A DNA stretch of 64,000 nucleotides. Source: Aureimonas phyllosphaerae. GTDB taxonomy: Bacteria; Pseudomonadota; Alphaproteobacteria; Rhizobiales; Rhizobiaceae. A program made the position numbers and the translations under genes. Every line of letters starts with the position of its first letter. Position 1 is the stretch's first letter. The stretch lies in the NCBI RefSeq assembly GCF_900113065.1, contig NZ_FOOA01000003.1, positions 62,001 to 126,000 on the forward strand. The letters are read 5' to 3'. Shown piece by piece: positions 47,484 through 54,594 of the stretch. Below the pieces are notes generated by a model. That model was not told where the DNA came from. It ran no database searches and was given only the letters and a program-made list of their open reading frames with translations.

Positions 47484-48572
47484 TCAGGCTGCCCCGATCT
47501 CCAGGCGCGCCTGAGAGCGCGACTGAAGGAAGTAGATAAGTTCCGCGACCGCCTTGAAGAATTGGGGCGGAATCATCTGGTCGATTTCGACATGGTCGTA
47601 CATCGACCTTGCCAAGAGCTTGTCTTCGATGACCGGGATGTCGTTGGTCTCGGCGATCTCGCGGATCTTGAGCGCCAGGACATCGACGCCCTTGGCGACC
47701 ACCACCGGCGCACCGCCCTCCTCGCGCACGTAGCGCAAGGCGATGGCGTAGTGGGTCGGATTGGCGATCACGACGGTCGCGCGCGGCACCGCCGCCATCA
47801 TCCGGCGCTTGGTGCGCTCGCGGGCGATCTGGCGCTGGCGCGCCTTGACCATCGGATCGCCTTCCGACTGCTTCATCTCGTCCTTGATCTCCTGCTTGGA
47901 CATGCGCAGGTCGCGCCGCCACAGGATGCGAGAGAAGAGAAGGTCCGCGGCGACCAGCACGATGGTGGCGACCGACACGGCCGCGAGGAGCCGCATCGCC
48001 AGGCCGAGGATCGTTTCGGGAAGCAGGAGTGGGTCCGAGAACATCGTCTTCAACAGCAAGGGCAGTTCGTCGGACAAGATCCAACCGACGATGATCGTAA
48101 CGGCAGAGAACTTGAATAAGGATTTACCGAACTCGGTGAATCCGCGACGCCCGAACAAACGCCCCCAGCCGCTCGAAAGCGACATGTTCGAATACTTGGG
48201 ACGGATGCGCTCGAGGTTGATCTGCGGCGGGTTCTGGAGCAGCGAGGCAAGAATACCCGCCACCATGAAGAGGCCCGTCGCCGGCAGCACGAACTTGGCG
48301 CTCTGTAGCGCCATCGCGTGCAGAAACTGCAGGGCGTCGATTCCGTTCCCGATCGACCATTGCGTCGGGTTCTCGAAGGTGACCTTGAGATCGCTGGCGA
48401 GCTGCGCCGCGTTGTTGCGCGCCTGGAAGACGACGACGGCGATGGCGGCGAGAAGGGAGGCGAGGATCGGTGCTTCGCGCGAGACGGGAAGGTTGCCCTT
48501 CTCGACCGTATCGCGGATCTTCTTCTCCGTCGGTTCCTCGGTTTGGGACTCCTTGTCCGCACCCTCCGACAT
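47484..48572 (-). CDS. flhB: Flagellar export switch protein FlhB
   Basis: This is a 362-residue export protein. The N-terminal EEPTEKKIRDTVEKGNLPVSRE precedes four membrane segments (about 35-215). In the cytoplasmic domain the autocleavage motif NPTH is intact (VVIANPTHYAIALRY), followed by VVAKGVDVLALKIREIA and PVIEDKLLARSMYDHVEI. FlhB sets export substrate specificity together with FliK. It is 70 bases downstream of fliG with a hairpin in the gap. Confidence 0.97.
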   Translation of the reverse strand: MSEGADKESQTEEPTEKKIRDTVEKGNLPVSREAPILASLLAAIAVVVFQARNNAAQLASDLKVTFENPTQWSIGNGIDALQFLHAMALQSAKFVLPATGLFMVAGILASLLQNPPQINLERIRPKYSNMSLSSGWGRLFGRRGFTEFGKSLFKFSAVTIIVGWILSDELPLLLKTMFSDPLLLPETILGLAMRLLAAVSVATIVLVAADLLFSRILWRRDLRMSKQEIKDEMKQSEGDPMVKARQRQIARERTKRRMMAAVPRATVVIANPTHYAIALRYVREEGGAPVVVAKGVDVLALKIREIAETNDIPVIEDKLLARSMYDHVEIDQMIPPQFFKAVAELIYFLQSRSQARLEIGAA

Positions 48573-48601
48573 GCCGCGCCCGCCCCTTCACGAAACAGAT
48601 A

Positions 48602-48634
48602 GCGGCCCCGTGCGCGCTCTAGCGCCGGGACCGC
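48602..48634 (-). promoter_or_regulatory. Intercistronic hairpin between fliG and flhB
   Basis: Bases 48602-48615 pair with 48622-48634 (13 pairs, one base bulged, one G-U on the minus strand). The tail on the minus strand is TATCTGTTTCG. It may be a weak terminator or an mRNA stabiliser. Confidence 0.35.
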
Positions 48635-48642
48635 GATGGTTG

Positions 48643-49671
48643 TCAGCCCTCAACCTTCTCGGTGAGGTCGATTCGCCCTTCGGCGGCGAGCCGCAGGGCC
48701 GCGCCCGCGATGGCCCGCCGGGCGGCCTGGATGGCGTCGGCAGCCGCCGGCTCGTTGCGGCCGAGTTCGGCCTCGACCATGCGGCGGGCGCGCGCGCCGA
48801 GCGCCGAGAGTACGGCCTCGCGCAGGTCCTGCGGCGCGCCATTGAGCGCGAGCGTGACCTGTTCCACCTGGATCGCGTCGAAGAGGACAAGACGGCCCTT
48901 CTTCGACAGCTCGGCCACGTCCTCAAAGGCGAAGAGCAGCTTGCGAAGCGCCGCCGCCTCTTCCGGCTCGGTGGTCTCCAGCGAGGCGAGGAGTTCCTCG
49001 GTCTGCGCCTTGTCCATCCGGTTCACGATTTCGGCCATCGTCGCGTAGCGCTCGCGGCGCTCGGCGCCGTTCGAGGACGAGACGAACGCCTCGCGGCAGC
49101 GACGCTCGATCAGCCGCGCGATCGCTTCCGGCGGCGGGGCCGACGACAGCATGCGGCGCATGATGTCGTTGCGGCGGGCGGGCGCCATGCCGGCGACGAC
49201 GACGGCCGCGAGGTCGGACTTCAGGCGCTGGAGGATATAGGCCGCCACCTGCGGATGCTCGCGGTCGAGGATCTTGGCAAGCGCCTCGGCGCCGAGCTGC
49301 TCGATCTCCTGCCAGACCGGGACACCGCTCTCGTCGATCGGCATCGCCTCGCCCTCGAAGACGATCGCCAGATCCTCGTTCGACAGGCTCGAGCGCAGGA
49401 GCTTCGTCATCTCGTCGTTGAGGCCGGTGATGGCCGCCCCGGCGCGGAACGCGTCCTGGAAGTCGGCGACGATCTCGTCGAGCTCCATCGGGGTGACCGA
49501 GTTCGGCAGCGCCGCGCTCTGGCGCAGCGCCCGGATCTCCTCGGCGCTGAAATGCTTCAGGAGCTTGGTCGCGCCCTCGCCGCCCAGCGTCAGGAGCAGG
49601 ACGGCGGCGCGCGAGGCGCCGCTCAGCGTCGGCGCGCCCAGTTCGCGGCTCTGATAGGCTTCCGAGAGCAT
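48643..49671 (-). CDS. fliG: Motor switch protein FliG
   Basis: This is a 342-residue C-ring protein that binds FliF and contacts the stator. The N-terminal domain shows SGASRAAVLLLTLGGEGATKLLKHFSAEEI, the middle domain EHPQVAAYILQRLKSDLAAVV (the EHPQ motif) and the C-terminal torque domain AFEDVAELSKKGRLVLFDAIQ and GRNEPAAADAIQAARRAI. It lies six bases after fliN in the motA-fliM-fliN-fliG order. Confidence 0.97.
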   Translation of the reverse strand: MLSEAYQSRELGAPTLSGASRAAVLLLTLGGEGATKLLKHFSAEEIRALRQSAALPNSVTPMELDEIVADFQDAFRAGAAITGLNDEMTKLLRSSLSNEDLAIVFEGEAMPIDESGVPVWQEIEQLGAEALAKILDREHPQVAAYILQRLKSDLAAVVVAGMAPARRNDIMRRMLSSAPPPEAIARLIERRCREAFVSSSNGAERRERYATMAEIVNRMDKAQTEELLASLETTEPEEAAALRKLLFAFEDVAELSKKGRLVLFDAIQVEQVTLALNGAPQDLREAVLSALGARARRMVEAELGRNEPAAADAIQAARRAIAGAALRLAAEGRIDLTEKVEG

Positions 49672-49677
49672 CGTGTC

Positions 49678-50124
49678 TTAGGCGCCCTTGGCGCGGGGCT
49701 GGCGTGCGGTGGGGGCGACGATCTCGGTCAGCGTGATGCCGAAGCGCGATTCCTCGTTCTCCAGTACGACAACCTCACCGCGCGCCACGATGCGGCCGTT
49801 CACGATGAGATCGACGGGATCGGAGATGTTGGTGTCGAGCTTCACCACCGCGCCACGGCCGAGCTTCATCAGGTTGGCGACCGGCATCACGGTGGAGCCC
49901 AGAACGACCTGCATCGTGACCGGGATGTTCATGATGACATCAAGGTTGGGCGTCACGTCCGCGACCGGCTCTTCCTCGACGTCGGCGAAGCTCATGCCGT
50001 GGCCCATGTGGTGGCCGTCTTCGGCATCCTCGACCACCTCGTCCATCTCGAACCCGTTGTCCATGGCGCCGAACTGGCCGCCGAACTGGGTCTCGGTCTC
50101 GAGTTCCATCGTCTCGTTCTGCAT
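49678..50124 (-). CDS. fliN: Motor switch protein FliN
   Basis: This is a 148-residue C-ring protein. The first 58 residues are acidic and His/Met-rich with low complexity. The SpoA domain follows: LDVIMNIPVTMQVVLGSTVMPVANLMKLGRGAVVKLD and VDLIVNGRIVARGEVVVLENE...FGITLTEIV. It joins FliM in the ring that binds CheY-P. It lies 45 bases downstream of the small membrane protein gene at 50170 and six bases before fliG. Confidence 0.96.
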   Translation of the reverse strand: MQNETMELETETQFGGQFGAMDNGFEMDEVVEDAEDGHHMGHGMSFADVEEEPVADVTPNLDVIMNIPVTMQVVLGSTVMPVANLMKLGRGAVVKLDTNISDPVDLIVNGRIVARGEVVVLENEESRFGITLTEIVAPTARQPRAKGA

Positions 50125-50169
50125 CGGGGTCGTCCTCGGGAAGGTCTGGATCGCCGAGCGATCCGCAAA

Positions 50170-50538
50170 TTAACGATTAGCGCTCGTAACTGACGCGAAG
50201 CGGGAGATCGCGTCGTTGTCGTGGGGGATCGCGGCGGCGGTGACCGGGGCGCCACGCTTCTGCTCGTAGGAGTCGAGGAGGATGTCGAGACGCTCGACCA
50301 GCTCCTGCGCCTCGGCCGCGCGCTCCTCGAGGGCGCGCAGCGTGCGCACGCCCTCGCTCTTCAGGAGGACCACGGCGTTGGCCGCGCGGTTGATCGAGGC
50401 ATCGGCGTCCTCGAGAGCCTGACGGAAGCCGGTCTCCTCCGAGCGCAGCCGCTTCAGCTCCTTGTACATCAAGCCCGTGCGCCAGCTCGTGACTAGGAGA
50501 GCCGCAACGAGAACGGCGTCAATGAGCCAGGATGTCAT
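50170..50538 (-). CDS. Small membrane-anchored coiled-coil protein (DUF6468-like) in the switch operon
   Basis: This is a 122-residue protein with an N-terminal membrane helix (about 4-20, WLIDAVLVAALLVTSW) and a coiled-coil cytoplasmic or periplasmic part (YKELKRLRSEETGFRQALEDAD, LRALEERAAEAQELVERLDILL). Its ATG lies inside the end of fliM, a 20-base overlap. Similar short proteins sit between fliM and fliN in other alphaproteobacteria; I assign it to the DUF6468 group from architecture and position, tentatively. Its role in the motor is unknown. Confidence 0.7.
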   Translation of the reverse strand: MTSWLIDAVLVAALLVTSWRTGLMYKELKRLRSEETGFRQALEDADASINRAANAVVLLKSEGVRTLRALEERAAEAQELVERLDILLDSYEQKRGAPVTAAAIPHDNDAISRFASVTSANR

Positions 50539-51454
50539 CGATGAACTCCTCGGTCGGATCCACGGGTTCGGAGACCTTGATGACGTAGGTGTCGCGAGAT
50601 CGGCCCATGGCGCCGCGGAAGAGGCGCTGCCCCTCGCATTCCAGAAGCACGAGGCTTTGCATCGTGGCGTCCAGCGCGATCGTCTGGCCGACATGGAAGG
50701 TCGAGATCTCGCCGAGCGAGGTCTGCTGCTCGCACAGGATGGCGCGAACGTGCATGTCGGTCTTCTGGAAACCGGCCTCGAGATCGCGCGCCCAGGTCTC
50801 GTCGACGATCGACGGCCCCTCGTCGGGAACGGCCGCGAACTTGCGCCGGTGCGGCGACAGGACGGACTCCGGGATCGCCACCCTGAGGGCGGCTTCGCAG
50901 CGGCCGATCGACAGGCGGAAGCGGAACTCGACGAAGGTACGCGCTTCGGGCGCGATCCACTCGTCGAGCTTCTCGCCGATCCCCTCGACGAGCAGCCGGT
51001 CGGCCGACATGCCGAGCGCGACGACGTCGGCGAAGACCGCGTTGCCCGTCTCGACGAAGCTGCGCAGCGCCGCATCGGCGAAGAAGCGGCCGACGCTGGT
51101 CAGCGGGCGCCCCGGCACCGGGGCGTCGCGCCCGTCGCCGCCGAAGCCCGCTTCCGTCACGGTGTCGGCCAGGCGGCCGTCGGCTGCGACCAGCGCCATC
51201 TCGCGCCATTTCGACGAGCGGACCGTCAGCACCAGTTGCGTGTCGGTGTCCGACAGGGCCGAGGGCGACAGCACGAAGGGCGAGGAAGCGATGAACTCGA
51301 CGGTGAGCGGCGAGGCATGGCCCGCCGCCAGCTTGGCGGACACGGCCTCGGCCCACTTGGTTCCGATCTGCTTGAGGCGCGGGAAGCGCTCCGGCTCGAT
51401 CCGGGCGGCCGAGCGCAGGCGCTCGCCGATGTTGCGTTCGGTGACCGTGTCCAT
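50519..51454 (-). CDS. fliM: Motor switch protein FliM
   Basis: This is a 311-residue switch protein of the divergent rhizobial type. The N-terminal CheY-binding EIDAL-like motif is not recognisable. The middle domain (about 30-190) and a C-terminal SpoA-like domain (about 230-305: LGEISTFHVGQTIALDATMQSLVLLECEGQRLFRGAMGRSRDTYVIKV) are present. The assignment is supported by position between motA and fliN. It lies nine bases after motA. Confidence 0.9.
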   Translation of the reverse strand: MDTVTERNIGERLRSAARIEPERFPRLKQIGTKWAEAVSAKLAAGHASPLTVEFIASSPFVLSPSALSDTDTQLVLTVRSSKWREMALVAADGRLADTVTEAGFGGDGRDAPVPGRPLTSVGRFFADAALRSFVETGNAVFADVVALGMSADRLLVEGIGEKLDEWIAPEARTFVEFRFRLSIGRCEAALRVAIPESVLSPHRRKFAAVPDEGPSIVDETWARDLEAGFQKTDMHVRAILCEQQTSLGEISTFHVGQTIALDATMQSLVLLECEGQRLFRGAMGRSRDTYVIKVSEPVDPTEEFIDDILAH

Positions 51455-51463
51455 GGTCCCTCC

Positions 51464-52330
51464 TTATGCGGCCGAAGGGGCGCCGCCGATCGTCTCGGCT
51501 TCCACCTGATCGATGGTCGGGCGGTCGTAGGCGGAGATCGCCTTGCGGCCGTATTCCAAGGCGACCTGCGGGAGGGCGCCGTTCATGTAGGCGATGAGCG
51601 TCTGCTTGATGATGACGTACATGCGCATCTTCTTCTCGCGCACGCCCTTCACCTTTGTGGCGAGTGGGGCGAACACGCCGTAGGAGAAGAAGATGCCTGC
51701 GAAGGTGCCGACGAGCGCGGCGCCGACGAGATGACCGAGCACTTCCGGCGACTGGTCGAGCGCGCCCATCGCGTGGACGATACCCAGAACCGCGGCGACG
51801 ATGCCGAGCGCCGGAAGGCCGTCGGCGATGTCCTGGATCGCGTGCTTGGGCTTCAGCTGGTCGCGGGCGACCGTCTGGATCTCCTCCTCCATCAGTGCCT
51901 CGATCTCATGCGGGCGGGCGTTGCCGACGATGATCAGGCGGCAGTAGTCGCAGATGAAATCGGTCATCGGCTTGTTCTTCAGGATGCTGGGGAAGGCGCT
52001 GAAGATCGCGGAGTCCGCAGGGTTGTCGACGTGCGATTCGAACTCCGAGCGCGACTTCGACTTCATCTCGCGCATCAGCGAGTGGAGGAGGCTCAGGAGG
52101 TCGAGATAGTCGCGCTGCTTGGGAACAGCGTTCTTGAAGGCTTCGCCGATCGCCTTGCCGGTATCCTTCACGACCTTCATGTTGTTGGCGATCAGGAACG
52201 TGCCGAGGGCCGCGCCCAGAATGATCAGAAGCTCGTAGGGCTGCCAGAGAACATAGAGATGTCCGCCAGACGCGACGTAGCCGCCCAGAACGCAGCCGAT
52301 CGTCACGATAAGGCCGAGAATGATACCCAT
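51464..52330 (-). CDS. motA: Flagellar stator protein MotA
   Basis: This is a 288-residue stator subunit with four membrane segments (about 3-20, 30-50, 165-190, 200-220). [34 protein letters not shown] and [50 protein letters not shown] are split here from the typical MotA/TolQ/ExbB core. It begins the motA-fliM-fliN-fliG-flhB unit and diverges from flgF. ATTAACGA at 52370-52377 lies 40 bp upstream. Confidence 0.96.
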   Translation of the reverse strand: MGIILGLIVTIGCVLGGYVASGGHLYVLWQPYELLIILGAALGTFLIANNMKVVKDTGKAIGEAFKNAVPKQRDYLDLLSLLHSLMREMKSKSRSEFESHVDNPADSAIFSAFPSILKNKPMTDFICDYCRLIIVGNARPHEIEALMEEEIQTVARDQLKPKHAIQDIADGLPALGIVAAVLGIVHAMGALDQSPEVLGHLVGAALVGTFAGIFFSYGVFAPLATKVKGVREKKMRMYVIIKQTLIAYMNGALPQVALEYGRKAISAYDRPTIDQVEAETIGGAPSAA

Positions 52331-52518
52331 CGGGCTAACCCTTGAACGATAAAGGAATTCGTAAGAAGGATTAACGAGGCGGACTTGCGCGAGACTGTGC
52401 GTTTGCAGCGCGGCCGGGTCAGCTTCGATCCATTCGCACCGGGCATCATGACGGAGATTTCGGCCCGTCCGCCCGACGGTGCCGGCGCTCGTTCAGCTGC
52501 CCAGTCCCGGATCGCATC
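52331..52518. promoter_or_regulatory. Divergent motA/flgF promoter region
   Basis: This 188-bp gap must hold the promoters of both the motA unit (-) and the flgF-fliI unit (+). It has an AT-rich part at 52341-52377 with ATTAACGA (52370-52377), the same 8-mer as in the palindrome upstream of flgB. Individual promoter boxes are not clear. Confidence 0.5.
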
Positions 52519-53244
52519 ATGCAGACCTCGCTTCCCGTCGCCCTTTCCGCGCAGCTCGCCATGGAAAAGCGCCTCGACACGCTCGCCAACAATCTGGCGA
52601 ACGTCGGCACGGCCGGCTTCCGCGCCGAGGAGGTGAAGTTCGAAAGCCTGATGTCGCGGGCGTCTTCCCGGACCGTGGCCTTCGCCTCGCAGGGTCAGCA
52701 GTATCTGTCGACCCGCGCCGGCGCGCTCACCGAAACCGGCAACCCGCTCGACATGGCGGTCGCCGGCGAGGCCTTCTTCGCGATCCAGACGCCGAAGGGC
52801 ACCGTCTACACGCGCGATGGCCGGATGCAGATGTCGGATGCCGGCGAGCTGCGCACGGTCAACGGCGAGCCCTTCCTCGACGTCGGCGGCGCACCGCTGC
52901 AGATCGACCCGAACGGCGGTCCGATCCACATCGCCCACGACGGCATGATCACGCAGGGCGGCGGCCAGATCGGCGCCGTCGGCCTCTTCAAGATGCCGGC
53001 CGGCGCCAACCTCTCGCGCGCCGGCACGTCCGGCGTCGTCCCCGACGCCAAGGCCCAGCCGATCGTCGACTTCAACGAGGACCGCATCGCGCAGGGCTTC
53101 GTCGAAGGCTCCAACGTCAATCCGATCCTTGAAATGACCCGGCTGATCGAAGTGCAGCGCATCTTCGAGCAGGCCGCCAACATGATCCAGACCTCCGAGA
53201 ACTCGCTGAATGAAGCCGTCACGCAGCTCGGAGCGCCCAAGTGA
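52519..53244 (+). CDS. flgF: Proximal rod protein FlgF
   Basis: This is a 241-residue rod protein, the usual FlgF length. AMEKRLDTLANNLANVGTAGFRAEEVKFESL at the N-terminus and GFVEGSNVNPILEMTRLIEVQRIFEQAANMI at the C-terminus are typical, with the middle motif GEAFFAIQTPKGTVYTRDGRMQM. It is the first gene of the only + strand flagellar unit in the window and overlaps fliI by four bases. Confidence 0.96.
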   Translation: MQTSLPVALSAQLAMEKRLDTLANNLANVGTAGFRAEEVKFESLMSRASSRTVAFASQGQQYLSTRAGALTETGNPLDMAVAGEAFFAIQTPKGTVYTRDGRMQMSDAGELRTVNGEPFLDVGGAPLQIDPNGGPIHIAHDGMITQGGGQIGAVGLFKMPAGANLSRAGTSGVVPDAKAQPIVDFNEDRIAQGFVEGSNVNPILEMTRLIEVQRIFEQAANMIQTSENSLNEAVTQLGAPK

Positions 53245-54569
53245 CGGAAGCCAGCCGGAAGAGGGATCTGTCCGGCCTCGATGAACCGCTCGTGCGCATC
53301 AGCGGGCATGTCGTCGACGTCACGCCGCAGGCCTTCCGCGTCGCCGGCCTCAGCCCCTACGTGCGGCTCGGCGACTGCGTGGTCTGCGAGGGCCCGCAGG
53401 GTCCCGAACTCGGCGAGGTCGTGCGGGTCGAAGAGGCAGCCGCCACGGTCAAGCCGTTCGCGGTGCGCTTCCAGAGCGGCGTGCGCACGCTGGCCTATCG
53501 CACCGGACCCGTCACCGTCGCCCCCTCTCCGGCCTGGAAAGGCCGAACGGTCGACGCGTTCGGACGCCCCTGCGATGACCTCGGACCGCTCGAGAACGGC
53601 GACACCGAGTTCGTCACGGATTCGCTCCCCGACGCAGCGATGCGGCGCGCGCGCATCCGTCAGCCGGTGCCGACGCAGGTCCGGGCCATCGACATCTTCA
53701 CGCCGCTGATCCGTGGCCAGCGCATGGGCATCTTCGCGGGTTCGGGCGTCGGCAAGTCGACGCTGATGGGCATGCTCGCCCGCGCGCCGGGCTTCGATAC
53801 GGTGGTGGTGGCGCTTGTTGGCGAGCGCGGTCGCGAGGTGCGCGAGTTCCTGGAAGAGACCATGCAGGGCGAGCTGTCGCGCGTCGTCACAGTGGTGGCG
53901 ACCGGCGACGAGAGCGCCATGATGCGTCGCCTCGCACCGAAGACCGCGATGACGGTGGCCGAGTACTTCCGCGATCGCGGCGAGCACGTGCTCCTGATCG
54001 TGGACTCGGTGACGCGCCTCGCCCATGCGGCGCGGGACGTTGCCCTCGCCGCGGGCGAGCCGCCGGTCGCGCGCGGCTATCCGCCGAGCGTCTTCTCGGA
54101 ACTGCCGCGCCTTCTGGAACGAGCAGGTCCCGGCGCGGAAGGCAGCGGCACGATCACCGGCCTCTTCGCCGTTCTCGTCGACGGTGACGACCATAACGAG
54201 CCCGTCGCAGACGCCATCCGGGGGACGCTCGACGGACATATCGTTCTCGACCGGACGATCGCAGAAGAAGGCCGCTTCCCCGCCATCGACCTGCTCAAGT
54301 CGATCTCCCGCATGGCCGATCTCGCGTGGAAGCCTGAGGAGCGTGAGCTCGTGTCGCGGTTGAAGGCGATGATCGCGCGCTTCGAGGACACCCGCGACCT
54401 CCGCCTGCTGGGCGGCTACCAGCGCGGCGCCGATCCGACGCTCGACCAAGCCGTCGACCTCGTGCCGCACGTCTTCGGATGCATGATGCAGCATCCGGGC
54501 GACGCGCCCTCCACGACCCCGTTCGAGGACCTGTCCCAGCGCCTCAAGGCCGGCATGTCGGGCGGCTGA
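53241..54569 (+). CDS. fliI: Flagellum-specific ATPase FliI
   Basis: This is a 442-residue export ATPase related to F1-beta. Walker A is GSGVGKST near residues 167-174, Walker B [17 protein letters not shown], and [25 protein letters not shown] here reads [20 protein letters not shown], the FliI/YscN signature. It energises unfolding and delivery of export substrates, with FliH and FliJ partners encoded at 36427 and 22113. The ATG overlaps the flgF stop. It converges with the GGDEF-EAL gene. Confidence 0.97.
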   Translation: [442 protein letters not shown]

Positions 54570-54594
54570 CGACCGGCGAAGTCGTGCCCGCCGC

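Noticed and set aside
47761-50193. 810-codon open frame on the + strand opposite flhB, fliG and fliN
   Set aside because: Shadow of three well-defined flagellar genes; low-complexity Arg/His/Asp composition.
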